64,000 nucleotides of DNA, from NCBI GenBank assembly GCA_020636025.1, contig JACJYQ010000001.1, positions 434,001-498,000 on the forward strand, in the 5' to 3' direction. Below the pieces are notes generated by a model. The model saw only the letters and a program-made list of their open reading frames with translations. It was not told the origin of the DNA and did not search any database. The stretch comes from Lewinellaceae bacterium (GTDB lineage: Bacteria; Bacteroidota; Bacteroidia; Chitinophagales; Saprospiraceae). Position 1 is the first letter of the stretch. Every line of letters begins with the position of its first letter. Positions 34,408 through 42,521 of this stretch are shown here, one piece after another. The position numbers and the translations under genes are program-made.

Positions 34408-36084
34408 TTACAGGTTCCCTTTTTTTAATTCTTCAACGGCATGATTAGCGGCCCTGGCCGTTAGCGCCATGAATGTAAGTGAAGGATTTACACAGGAAAT
34501 GGAAGTCATACAAGACCCATCTGTAACAAATACATTGGGAACCTCATGCATTTGGTTCCACTTGTTCAACACCGAGGTTTTGGGATCCTTGCCCATCCTG
34601 GCGGTGCCCATTTCATGTATGGCCATTCCCGGGAATGAGCCGCTGTCGTAGGTGTTTACATTTTTAATACCGCTTGCTTCCAGCATTTCGGCTGCATCAT
34701 TCATCATATCCTGACGCATTTTTTGCTCATTTTCTTTTAACTCACAATCAATGGACAACACATACTGACCCCATTTATCCTTTTTGGTTTTGTCAATGGT
34801 AACCTTGTTTTCCTGATAAGGAAGCATTTCACCAAAGCCGGTCAATCCAATTGACCATTTACCCGGTTCAGTTAGTTCCGTTTTGAGTTCTGCTCCAATG
34901 CTTAATTCAGCCACATTTCGCGACCAGCCGGAACGTCCTGCTCCACCCTGATAACCAAAGCCACGCAAGTAATCTCTTTTATCCCCGAACAGATTTCGGT
35001 AACGAGGAATGTAAATGCCGTTTGCGCGTCTTCCGTAATAGTATTTGTCCTCATATCCTTCCACTTCTCCGGATGCGCCGCAGCGAAAATGGTGATCCAT
35101 CAGGTTTTTTCCCAGCTGACCACTGCCATTGCCCAGCCCGTCTGGAAGGCCGCCCATTTCGATGGAGTTCAACAGCAAAAAGGTAGAGCCCAGGGTGGAA
35201 CCACAAACAAAAATAACTTTCGCCTGGTAATTCCTGGTCTCCATGGTTTCAGCGTCGATTACCATGACGCCTTTGGCGCGTTTTCTGTTTTTGTCATATA
35301 ATATTTGGCTTACGATAGAGTAGGGGCGGAGGGTAAGATTTCCTGTTGCCGCAGCAGCTGGCAAAGTGGAAGATTGAGTACTGAAGTATGCTCCAAACGG
35401 ACATCCACGGCTACATAGGTCGCGATATTGGCAGGATCCACGTCCATTATGGGGTTGTGTTAAATTGGCTGAGCGACCGATGATCATGCGTCGATGTTCG
35501 TATTTTTGCTTGATGCGAGCAGCGACATCTTTTTCAACGATGTTCATATTCATGGGCGGAAGAAATTTCCCATCCGGCAATTGTGGCAAGCCTTCCAATG
35601 AGCCAGAAATCCCTGCAAAAGTTTCTACGTAATCATACCAGGGCGCAATTTCCTCGTACCTGATCGGCCAGTCAACGCCGTAACCGTCTTTCACATTGCT
35701 TTCAAAATCCATGGGGCTCCAACGGTAACTCTGCCGTCCCCAGGTGAGTGATTTCCCACCAACCTGAAAACCGCGGTACCAATCGAAGCGCTTCACTTCA
35801 GTATATGGACAATCGAGATCGTTTACCCACCAATCCTGATTAAATTCGGAATAAGGATAATCCCTTTTTTGGACCGGGTGGTTTGCCTTCATTTCCTGTG
35901 TTAACCAGCCTCTGTGCGGAAAATCCCACCGTTTTGTCGTGGCAGTTTTATAGTCGGTAACGTGTTTTACATCCATTCCGCGTTCGAGCAAAAGGACTTT
36001 CATGCCCTTCTCTGTCAGTTCTTTTGCCGCCCATCCACCGGAAATGCCGGAGCCTACAACAATAGCATCGAAAAGTTCTTCCAT
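34408..36084 (-). CDS. GMC-family FAD-dependent oxidoreductase, large subunit
   Basis: A 558-residue protein from the ATG at 36082-36084 (MEELFDAIVVGSGISGGWAA); a TTG three codons earlier is also open. The FAD-binding Rossmann motif is VVGSGISGGWAAKELTEKG with VLLLERG. The GMC substrate region is YRGFQVGGKSLTWGRQSYRW, and the C-terminal catalytic part is FPGMAIHEMGTARMG and CVNPSLTFMALTARAA. It has no signal peptide of its own and is most likely exported folded with the Tat-bearing small subunit encoded next door. Relatives oxidise sugar or polyol hydroxyls, including the 3-OH of glucosides; the substrate here is inferred, not shown. Confidence 0.9.
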   Translation of the reverse strand: MEELFDAIVVGSGISGGWAAKELTEKGMKVLLLERGMDVKHVTDYKTATTKRWDFPHRGWLTQEMKANHPVQKRDYPYSEFNQDWWVNDLDCPYTEVKRFDWYRGFQVGGKSLTWGRQSYRWSPMDFESNVKDGYGVDWPIRYEEIAPWYDYVETFAGISGSLEGLPQLPDGKFLPPMNMNIVEKDVAARIKQKYEHRRMIIGRSANLTQPHNGRGSCQYRDLCSRGCPFGAYFSTQSSTLPAAAATGNLTLRPYSIVSQILYDKNRKRAKGVMVIDAETMETRNYQAKVIFVCGSTLGSTFLLLNSIEMGGLPDGLGNGSGQLGKNLMDHHFRCGASGEVEGYEDKYYYGRRANGIYIPRYRNLFGDKRDYLRGFGYQGGAGRSGWSRNVAELSIGAELKTELTEPGKWSIGLTGFGEMLPYQENKVTIDKTKKDKWGQYVLSIDCELKENEQKMRQDMMNDAAEMLEASGIKNVNTYDSGSFPGMAIHEMGTARMGKDPKTSVLNKWNQMHEVPNVFVTDGSCMTSISCVNPSLTFMALTARAANHAVEELKKGNL

Positions 36085-36106
36085 AATAAACAAGTTGGTG
36101 GGTTTA

Positions 36107-36138
36107 TATCAATGTATCAATGTATCAATGTACCAATG
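36107..36138. repeat. Octamer tandem repeat, 4 x TATCAATG
   Basis: Four back-to-back 8-base units (TATCAATG three times, then TACCAATG) fill most of the gap between the GMC gene start (36084) and the TIM-barrel gene stop (36147). It is one of several short tandem repeats with different units in the window. Confidence 0.85.
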
Positions 36139-36146
36139 CGAAATGC

Positions 36147-37019
36147 TTAGACGTCGCAGATATCAATGGATTTGGCCAGAGAGCCAAGTGGATCTGCGGC
36201 TTTTGGAATAAATTCCTGTGCTACATACCCTTTAAATCCGGTATTGACTATCGCTTTCATGATGGCTGGGTAATACAATTCCTGATTTTCATCTATTTCA
36301 TTCCTTCCGGGAACACCTGCCGTGTGATAATGTCCAAACCATTGATGGTTGTTCTGAATGGTTCGAATGACATCTCCTTCATTGATTTGCATGTGGTAGA
36401 TGTCATACAGAATTTTGAAATTATCAGTATCCAGTCTTTTACACAGTTCAATTGTCCAAGGGGTGTTATCTGCCATGTAATCCTTGTGATCAACTTTAGA
36501 ATTGAAAACCTCCATTTGTAGGGTAACGCCATTTTTTTCAGCGAGACCTAAAATTCGCTTTAATCCTTTTACGCAGTTTTGTAGCCCTGTTTCATCATCC
36601 ATTCCCCGGCGGTTTCCACTAAACAGAATAAGATTTGTATATCCTGCTTTTGCCACCAATGGAATCATTTCAGAATAATTGTCAACCAATTTGTCGTGAA
36701 ATGTTGGATTGTTCCAGCCATCAACCAGATTTAATTCTGCTCCGTTGCACATGGAGGAGTCTAAACCATATCGCTTAAGCGTTTCCCAGTCGTCAGGGCC
36801 CACAAGGTCAATGGCTGACAAACCGATCTGTTTGCCAAAAACACAAAGTTCTTCTAGTGGTGTAGAAGAAAAGCACCAGCGGCAAACTGAATGGCGGATA
36901 TTCCCGTTTCGTTTACCTGGTTGAATGAAATTGGAAAAGTTACCTGCGTTTAATGAGCCACTTCCTAAAGCAGCTGCACCCAATAATATGGACTTGAGGG
37001 TCTTACGACGGGTAACCAT
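36147..37019 (-). CDS. Tat-exported TIM-barrel protein (sugar phosphate isomerase/epimerase superfamily)
   Basis: A 290-residue protein from the ATG at 37017-37019 (MVTRRKTLKSILLGAAALGS), which starts directly with a twin-arginine signal and an Ala/Gly-rich stretch; an in-frame start at 37088 would put 23 extra residues before it. The fold is an AP-endonuclease-2/xylose-isomerase-like barrel, with metal-site-like segments LILFSGNRRGMDDETG, VTLQMEVFNSKVDHKDYM, FKILYDIYHMQINEGDVI and QWFGHYHTAGVPGRNEID, most like the hydroxypyruvate isomerase branch. Its position 53 bases upstream of the GMC gene suggests a partner in sugar conversion in the periplasm. Confidence 0.8.
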   Translation of the reverse strand: MVTRRKTLKSILLGAAALGSGSLNAGNFSNFIQPGKRNGNIRHSVCRWCFSSTPLEELCVFGKQIGLSAIDLVGPDDWETLKRYGLDSSMCNGAELNLVDGWNNPTFHDKLVDNYSEMIPLVAKAGYTNLILFSGNRRGMDDETGLQNCVKGLKRILGLAEKNGVTLQMEVFNSKVDHKDYMADNTPWTIELCKRLDTDNFKILYDIYHMQINEGDVIRTIQNNHQWFGHYHTAGVPGRNEIDENQELYYPAIMKAIVNTGFKGYVAQEFIPKAADPLGSLAKSIDICDV

Positions 37020-37093
37020 GGCGGGAGTAGATTTGGTAATACGCAAATGTATACACGCATTGCATATTTCCAAAACAAGTTTACCCAAAGGAA

Positions 37094-37131
37094 GAATTAG
37101 CTAATTGGCTAATTAGCCAATTAGCTAATTC
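37094..37131. repeat. 38-bp perfect palindrome made of octamer repeats
   Basis: Positions 37099-37130 are four 8-base units (AGCTAATT, GGCTAATT, AGCCAATT, AGCTAATT). Because of the order of variants, 37094-37131 reads the same on both strands over all 38 bases, centred at 37112/37113. It begins 3 bases after the prfB stop codon on the minus strand and may form the prfB terminator hairpin or a cruciform, although no U tract follows. Confidence 0.85.
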
Positions 37132-37133
37132 AA

Positions 37134-38244
37134 TTAATCTACTTCTTCAACGATACCTGTCGGGTTGCGTTCCCACATGAGGTAGGCTTTTAAAAACTCC
37201 TGGAGATCGCCGTCAAGTACTGTGTCGGGATTGTGTACTTTGTATCCAGATCGAAGATCTTTCACCCACCGGTCGTCCAATACATAAGAACGTATCTGAC
37301 TTCCCCATTCGATTTTGCTTTTTCCTGCCTCTATCTTGTCCTGCTCAGCTTGTCTTTTTCTGAGCTCCAGTTGATACAAGCGGCTTTTTAGCATGGTCAT
37401 TGCCGTGTCTCTATTCCTGTGCTGACTGCGGTCTGCCTGACATTCTGCAACGATGCCGGTAGGTATGTGCGTAACACGAACGGCCGATTCGGTTCTGTTT
37501 ACGTGCTGTCCACCCGCACCAGAGGCGCGGAAAACATCCCATTTCAGGTCATCCGGATTGATTTTAACTTCAATTTCATCATCCTCAATAAGTGGGTAGA
37601 CAAAAACTGATGCAAATGAAGTCTGGCGTTTACCCTGGGCATTAAACGGGCTTACCCGTACCAGACGGTGTACTCCGTTTTCACCTTTCAGCCAACCATA
37701 GGCGAAATCGCCTCTTATTTCCAGGCTGGCAGATTTAATACCTGCCGCGTCGCCATCCTGTTCAAACAGGTCAACAACTTTGTAACCGGCTCTATCGGCA
37801 TACATTCTATACATACGCAGCAACATAGATGCCCAGTCGCAGGCTTCTGTTCCACCTGCGCCAGCATTGATGGTAAGCACCGCGTTCATTTCATCCTCTT
37901 TTTGATTGAGGGTGCTTCGGAACTCTGCATCAGCGAGGATCTGTGCAGTTTTGTTGTATTGTTCATCAACTTCGGCTTCTGTGGCCATGCCCTCTTTTTG
38001 GAATTCAAAGATTCCTTCTGTATCGTCTACAGAGCGGGCCAGCTCTTCATAAGATTCTAGCCAATTTTTGTTGATGCCAAGCTTTTTTTGAATGGATTCG
38101 GCTCTTTTGGGGTCATTCCAGAATGCTGGGTCAAGTGTTTGACTTGACAGGTCTTCGACTTCTCTTTTTCGGTTATCGACGTCAAAGATACCTCCTTAAG
38201 ACCGCCAGCTTATCCTTCAACTCTTTCAGTTGTTCGATTGTCAT
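37134..38244 (-). CDS. prfB: Peptide chain release factor 2, with programmed +1 frameshift
   Basis: RF2 ends translation at UGA and UAA. Translation starts at the ATG at 38242-38244 (MTIEQLKELKDKL) and reaches an in-frame TGA at 38182-38184 after 20 codons. The stop is preceded by the classical site AGG AGG TAT CTT TGA C, with an internal Shine-Dalgarno-like AGGAGG at 38191-38196. Skipping one base gives Asp and then an open frame to 37134, for 369 residues in total, normal for RF2. The SPF tripeptide motif (VRVSPFNAQGKR) and the catalytic GGQ (SGAGGQHVNRTE) are present. The frameshift lets RF2 regulate its own level. Confidence 0.96.
38182..38196 (-). promoter_or_regulatory. Programmed +1 frameshift site of prfB
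   Basis: On the minus strand, AGGAGG TAT CTT TGA spans this interval. AGGAGG can pair with the 16S rRNA tail, and the peptidyl-tRNA on CTT can slip to TTT when RF2 is scarce and UGA is read slowly. The arrangement matches the well-studied E. coli site, which has AGGGGGTATCTTTGA. Confidence 0.93.
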
Positions 38245-38263
38245 GGAAACGGAAAAATTTTAA

Positions 38264-38298
38264 TGATCAGAGGTTAGTGATCAGTGATTAGTGGTTTA
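38264..38298. repeat. Degenerate heptamer tandem repeat between prfB and an FKBP gene
   Basis: Five imperfect 7-base units, TGATCAG, AGGTTAG, TGATCAG, TGATTAG and TGGTTTA, run through the 51-base gap between the prfB start (38244) and the FKBP stop (38296), and slightly into the FKBP stop codon. Confidence 0.6.
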
Positions 38299-39153
38299 GA
38301 ATAATTCGATGTAGAATATCAGTTCGGAATTTGGGGGGATTAAGCCACCGGCTGCTTCCTGGTCGCCATACGCCAGGTTGCTGGGAATAAAGAAATACGC
38401 TTTACTTCCGTGGTTGAGCATCATGACTCCTTCATCAAATCCAGGAATCATTTGTCCTACACCTGCAGGAAATGCCAGTGGGTGTCTGCGATCGAATGAA
38501 TTGTCGAAACTGGTTCCATCAATCAGAAAACCGTAATAATGGACCTGGATCGGTTCATTTTCTTTGACCCTCGGGCCTTTGCCCATTTCGAGAAGCAGGA
38601 CTTTGAGTCCGGTATGTGTAATGGCTAAATTGTCGTTTAGCTCTCCAGCCTTGTACTTTTCGACCATTCGTTGTCCCAGGATCTTTTGGCCTTCGGCACG
38701 TGCTGCTGCATCGGCATCCTCCTCTGCTTTTTCTTCCAGGCTCACGATTTTAACCAGGGCGATTTCAAAGCGAAGTTCTGTTTCCCTCTCTGTGCCTTTC
38801 GGTAAAAAACTGCGCATGGTACTGTCAACAGTCTGATAAATCGTCATTGAGTCACCAATGCCCATGAGCAGGGCTGCATCATAAATAGGTGGAAAATGTG
38901 AGATGCTTGCAGCCGCTGGTGGTATGTCGTATTTATAAGTACCACCCAGATTTTTTCTGGAACTGCTCAGTACAGTATCTCCGATAAAAACATTTACATA
39001 GGCCTTTATGGATTCACCTCGTTGTGCTTTTTGTCCACCATTATTAATGTGATGAAAGTAGCGATATCCATGCTCACTAATTTGTTGTGTAGTCTGCGCC
39101 TTCAATGAAATTGAAAACAGAATAGTTCCGAAAATGAGGATGTTTTTCAACAT
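38296..39153 (-). CDS. Exported FKBP-type peptidyl-prolyl isomerase with a degenerate second FKBP-like domain
   Basis: A 285-residue protein from the ATG at 39151-39153 (MLKNILIFGTILFSISLKAQ), which gives the cleanest signal peptide. Residues about 170-285 are a full FKBP domain: IQVHYYGFLIDGTSFDNSF, GVGQMIPGFDEGVMMLNHG, AYFFIPSNLAYGD and GLIPPNSELIFYIEL. Residues about 40-115 resemble a second, degraded FKBP fold (GESIKAYVNVFIGDTVLSSS to LLMGIGDSMTIYQ). The enzyme should speed proline isomerisation and fold exported proteins. A paralogue with the same plan lies 75 bases away on the same strand, at 39229. Confidence 0.85.
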   Translation of the reverse strand: MLKNILIFGTILFSISLKAQTTQQISEHGYRYFHHINNGGQKAQRGESIKAYVNVFIGDTVLSSSRKNLGGTYKYDIPPAAASISHFPPIYDAALLMGIGDSMTIYQTVDSTMRSFLPKGTERETELRFEIALVKIVSLEEKAEEDADAAARAEGQKILGQRMVEKYKAGELNDNLAITHTGLKVLLLEMGKGPRVKENEPIQVHYYGFLIDGTSFDNSFDRRHPLAFPAGVGQMIPGFDEGVMMLNHGSKAYFFIPSNLAYGDQEAAGGLIPPNSELIFYIELF

Positions 39154-39173
39154 GGTACTAAATTTTAAAGGCA

Positions 39174-39215
39174 TCAACCAGAGCAGAAGAATAAATGGCC
39201 TCCTGCTCTGGTTGA
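39174..39215. terminator. Hairpin terminator between the two FKBP genes
   Basis: Perfect 13-base arms (39174-39186 and 39203-39215, TCAACCAGAGCAG and its complement) around a 16-base loop lie just after the stop of the FKBP gene at 39229 on the minus strand, followed by T-rich sequence, and partly inside the leader of the next FKBP gene. Confidence 0.65.
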
Positions 39216-39228
39216 TAAGGTATTTGAA

Positions 39229-40107
39229 TTATTCTTCCAATCCAAGGTAGAACACGAGATCAGATTTGGCTGGTATTGGGCCATTAGCTTTTTCTCCGTA
39301 AGCCAGGTTGTAAGGGATGAAAAGAATTGCTTTTCCGCCGCGCTTCAACAACTGCATACCTTCATTGAAACCAGGAACCAATTGACCAACGGTAAATGGT
39401 GTTGCAGCTCCTCTGTCGTATGAGTTATCGAACATTGTTCCGTCGCTTTTCAGCACACCGTAGTAGTTTGTAGGGATTTTATCACCCATTTTAACAGCAG
39501 CCCCGCTTCCTGGTTCAAGAACAACATATTCCAGTCCGGATGCTGTTTTTTTCAATTTGTCACCGAGTTTTTTGGCTTTGTAATCATTCAACATGGTGGC
39601 AACTGTAGAGGCAACTTCAACTCCTTCTGCCTGAGCAGCCTGAGCTTTTCTTTCTGCTTCTGCCTTTTTCTCGGCAATTTTCTCAGCTGAAAGTACTTCC
39701 TCAACCTTAATTTCGAAACGGATATTCTTTACCTCTCCAAAATCTTTTGGAATTCCTTTGGCCATAATTGAGTCCACCGGTTGCAATACAGTAGCGCTAT
39801 CGCCTTCAGCCAGCGAGAGCAATGCTTCGAATACAGCTGGCACGCGACCAACCATAGCAATAGAATCTGGAATGGTAAATTCACGGGCTCCACCATTGTC
39901 GCGACGGGTGCTTTGAACCAGTGAATCATTCAAAAATGTGTTTACATTGATCAATACTGTTTGGCCGTAAGAAATCTTTGCACCGGAATTGCCCGTGTGG
40001 TTGATAACTGTATTGCCATTTTTGGTAACTGTTTTACCACCTTTATCACAGGCGGTTTGGGTAAATGTGAACGCTGCGATTGCAGCAAAAAACAATAGAT
40101 TCCGCAT
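39229..40107 (-). CDS. Exported FKBP-type peptidyl-prolyl isomerase lipoprotein with a degenerate second FKBP-like domain
   Basis: A 292-residue protein from the ATG at 40105-40107 (MRNLLFFAAIAAFTFTQTAC), chosen over an upstream start because it gives a signal peptide whose Cys at about 20 can be lipidated. The C-terminal domain is a complete FKBP: KIPTNYYGVLKSDGTMFDNS, VGQLVPGFNEGMQLLKRGG, AILFIPYNLAYGEKA and GPIPAKSDLVFYLGLEE. The N-terminal segment ISYGQTVLINVNTFLNDSLV to ALLSLAEGDSATVLQ looks like a decayed FKBP copy. A Lys/Ala/Glu-rich linker helix joins the two, as in Mip/FkpA-type periplasmic chaperones. Paralogue of the neighbouring gene at 38296. Confidence 0.87.
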   Translation of the reverse strand: MRNLLFFAAIAAFTFTQTACDKGGKTVTKNGNTVINHTGNSGAKISYGQTVLINVNTFLNDSLVQSTRRDNGGAREFTIPDSIAMVGRVPAVFEALLSLAEGDSATVLQPVDSIMAKGIPKDFGEVKNIRFEIKVEEVLSAEKIAEKKAEAERKAQAAQAEGVEVASTVATMLNDYKAKKLGDKLKKTASGLEYVVLEPGSGAAVKMGDKIPTNYYGVLKSDGTMFDNSYDRGAATPFTVGQLVPGFNEGMQLLKRGGKAILFIPYNLAYGEKANGPIPAKSDLVFYLGLEE

Positions 40108-40199
40108 TTCTTTTTTAATGAAAATGAATGTTTCAGAGAAATTTATGAGAATAACCTGGAAAATCAGGGGTTTCATGGATTCCTGGAATTTGACAAAGA

Positions 40200-41207
40200 T
40201 CAAGTTGCCAGGAGTTGCTCTTTAATTTCCGGTAAAATACTCCGGAATTTTTCAATGGTATCCTTAAGGCTACTGTGTGAGTAGGCACCAGAGGCGTTTT
40301 TATGTCCACCTCCGTTAAAATGTTTCTTACAGATTTCCTGTACATCCAGGTCGCCTTTTGAACGGAGGCTTAATTTTACAACGGTGGGTTGATTGTGAAT
40401 AAAGGCCGCCAGCCGAACCTCCCGAATACTCAGCAGATAATTAACTATCCCTTCAGTATCGCCACGTTGAATATTGAAGGTTTCATAATCTTTCTTGGAA
40501 AGCCATATCAGAGCGGTACGGAATTCCGGCCAATACTCCATTCTGTTTGCCAGGCAGTGGCCAAGCAGACGGAGGTTTTTTTCCTCATTGGAATTGAAGA
40601 TCATATCCTGAACAGCCGTATCATCGGTACCTCTTTCTACAAGATCTGCTGCAATTCTGTACACGTGTGGATTGGTGGCATGGCGAAAGGAGCCTGTATC
40701 GGTGATCAAACCGGTCAATATACATTTTCCAATTTGTGGTGTGATCCTCAATTTATCGCCAAGTCCATCTATGAATTGATAGACCAGTTCGCATGTACTG
40801 CTGGCTTCCGGTATTGAATATGTGAAATCGGCTACATCCTCCGGGTACAGGTGATGGTCGATCATGATACGTTTGCCAGGCAGGTCTTTCACAAAGTCGC
40901 CTAATTTATCTATTCTACTGAGAGCATTGAAATCGAGAAAAAAGAATAAGTTCTTTCTGGAAAGCACCTCTTTGCTTTCTTCTGTATGTATGTCCCAAAT
41001 CAGGATGTCTCCTGCTCCGGGTAGTGCTTCAAATTCTTTTGGAAATTCAGATGGAAAAATAATGTGTACCGTATGGCCGTATTGCTCAAGGTACATGCGC
41101 ATGGCAATAGAGCTACCAATGGCATCTCCATCCGGGTTTCGATGGGATAAAATTGCCACATTTTGTGGGATGCGTATTAACTGGCGTAGCTCGGTCGGAA
41201 ATTCCAT
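40200..41207 (-). CDS. nrnA: DHH-family phosphoesterase, NrnA-like (oligoribonuclease / pAp phosphatase)
   Basis: A 335-residue protein from the ATG at 41205-41207 (MEFPTELRQLIRIPQNVAIL), which fits the family length; an upstream in-frame start would add 55 residues that overlap the ndk promoter region. Motifs: ILSHRNPDGDAIGSSIAMRM (DHH motif I), the FLDFN and MIDHHLYPED DHH motif, the SSTCELVYQF segment and the C-terminal DHHA1 signature FNGGGHKNASGAY. NrnA degrades 2-5 nucleotide RNA fragments and dephosphorylates pAp. The gene is divergent from ndk. Confidence 0.88.
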   Translation of the reverse strand: MEFPTELRQLIRIPQNVAILSHRNPDGDAIGSSIAMRMYLEQYGHTVHIIFPSEFPKEFEALPGAGDILIWDIHTEESKEVLSRKNLFFFLDFNALSRIDKLGDFVKDLPGKRIMIDHHLYPEDVADFTYSIPEASSTCELVYQFIDGLGDKLRITPQIGKCILTGLITDTGSFRHATNPHVYRIAADLVERGTDDTAVQDMIFNSNEEKNLRLLGHCLANRMEYWPEFRTALIWLSKKDYETFNIQRGDTEGIVNYLLSIREVRLAAFIHNQPTVVKLSLRSKGDLDVQEICKKHFNGGGHKNASGAYSHSSLKDTIEKFRSILPEIKEQLLAT

Positions 41208-41307
41208 GTACAATGCTTTTTTGAAAAGCATGCAAAAGTACAGGTTCAAACCCTGAATGCCTTTATTGCCAGAGAATATTTTTTTATTAAGCTCTTTTTC
41301 TCCTTTT

Positions 41308-41335
41308 TTTGAAATTAAATCTTGCGTTACCTTTG
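41308..41335 (+). promoter_or_regulatory. Candidate ndk promoter
   Basis: TTTG at 41308-41311 and TACCTTTG at 41328-41335 match the Bacteroidota -33 and -7 elements with a 16-base spacer, slightly short of the usual 19. Transcription would start near 41341, leaving a leader of about 95 bases before ndk, in which GGTTC/GAACC can form a small hairpin. Confidence 0.5.
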
Positions 41336-41437
41336 CAGCCTTTTTGGAGAGGTTCGGGGAATTTGAACCCATACCAGAAACTTCTTGCCATTTAAAGCGA
41401 ATCAGAATTCAATATTTTTTAAATTTTCAACCTAAAC

Positions 41438-41851
41438 ATGACACGAACTTTCACCATGATCAAGCCTGACGCAGTTCGCGCAGGGAACATTGGCAATATT
41501 CTTCAGATGATCAATGCCGCCGGATTCCGGATTGTAGCAATGAAACTGACGAAACTTAGTATGGAAAAAGCAGGCGAATTTTATGCTGTACACAAGGAGC
41601 GTCCTTTTTACGGGGAACTTTGCGAATTTATGAGCAGTGGTCCTATCGTAGCCGCTATTCTCGAAAAAGACAATGCCGTAGAAGATTTCCGCACCTTGAT
41701 TGGAGCCACTAATCCTGAGCAGGCAGCGCCTGGTACCATTCGTGCCATGTATGCAACCAGCGTTGGCGAAAATGCTGTACACGGGTCAGACAGCAATGAA
41801 AACGCAGCTATAGAAGGCGCATTCCATTTTGCGGGTGTAGAAAACTTCTAA
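41438..41851 (+). CDS. ndk: Nucleoside diphosphate kinase
   Basis: A 137-residue enzyme that transfers phosphate from ATP to other nucleoside diphosphates. The N-terminus TRTFTMIKPDAVRAGNIGNI (conserved Lys-Pro-Asp), the FYAVHKERPFYGELCEFM segment, PGTIRAMYA and the active-site histidine in NAVHGSDSNENAAIE are all intact. The length is normal for bacterial Ndk. It is monocistronic with its own promoter; a 15-bp hairpin follows 13 bases after the stop. Confidence 0.97.
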   Translation: MTRTFTMIKPDAVRAGNIGNILQMINAAGFRIVAMKLTKLSMEKAGEFYAVHKERPFYGELCEFMSSGPIVAAILEKDNAVEDFRTLIGATNPEQAAPGTIRAMYATSVGENAVHGSDSNENAAIEGAFHFAGVENF

Positions 41852-41864
41852 TTGAAGTCAACAT

Positions 41865-41941
41865 CAATCCTATATTCCCTGCATAAAAAAAGCCGCCAGG
41901 GTTTTAACACCACGGGCGACCTTAACGGGAATATAGGATTG
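41865..41941. repeat. Long inverted repeat hairpin after ndk (15-bp perfect arms)
   Basis: Arms at 41865-41879 (CAATCCTATATTCCC) and 41927-41941 pair perfectly, leaving a 47-base interior with its own GCC/GGC-rich potential pairs and an A run. The structure follows the ndk stop. It is not a typical terminator, because A rather than T residues follow on the plus strand. It could stabilise the ndk mRNA 3' end or be the remnant of a mobile or repeat element. Confidence 0.6.
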
Positions 41942-41981
41942 AAAAAAAGAGTAGTTGTCTCTTTTCTTGGGGGGATATATT

Positions 41982-42431
41982 TTAATACATCATCAGTTTT
42001 CTGCTTGCAGTGCCAAATGGAGTTTCCAAACGGCAGGTATACATTCCGGGCTCAATGAAGTCTGAGCGATGCAGGATCATGTGATGCTCTCCGGTTTCGT
42101 ATTGACCTGATTTAGAACTTACTTCTTTTCCCAGGGCATCGAATATCCTCAACAAAACGTTGGCATTGGAAGGTATCCGGAACCATAACAAAGTCATTTC
42201 AATGAATGGATTGGGGGAGTTTTGGAGAAGTTCCACACTGCTTTCTGTGGGTAGATTAATTGGCGAAACGTTACTTTGTGCGGTCATTTTACGAACATGG
42301 AGCCTCCGAAGCGCTGCTTTCTCATAGAAACTATTCGGGACTATTGGCGGTGAAAATGGATAATGGCCTGGAGTCGAAGAATTAATCTCAAGTTTTGTGC
42401 CAATTTGATTGATAACTATAATCCTTATCAA
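41982..42431 (-). pseudogene. Orphan T9SS type A sorting domain (probable remnant)
   Basis: An open frame of 149 codons from a TTG at 42431, or about 101 codons from the ATG at 42287 (MTAQSNVSPINLPTESSVEL). Nearly all of the recognisable protein is a T9SS sorting domain: ELLQNSPNPFIEMTLLWFRI, RIFDALGKEVSS and FIEPGMYTCRLET with the ending ASRKLMMY. It has no signal peptide and no passenger domain, and there is no room upstream for one before the divergent gene at 42588. This suggests a gene fragment left after deletion, though a short real gene cannot be excluded. Confidence 0.55.
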
Positions 42432-42521
42432 CTTTTGTTGTTAAACCATTCTACATACTTCGAGTTGTGATTTGATAAAAGGAAAACTGATCAGGATCAG
42501 GACAGGCTTATGTAGAATTAT

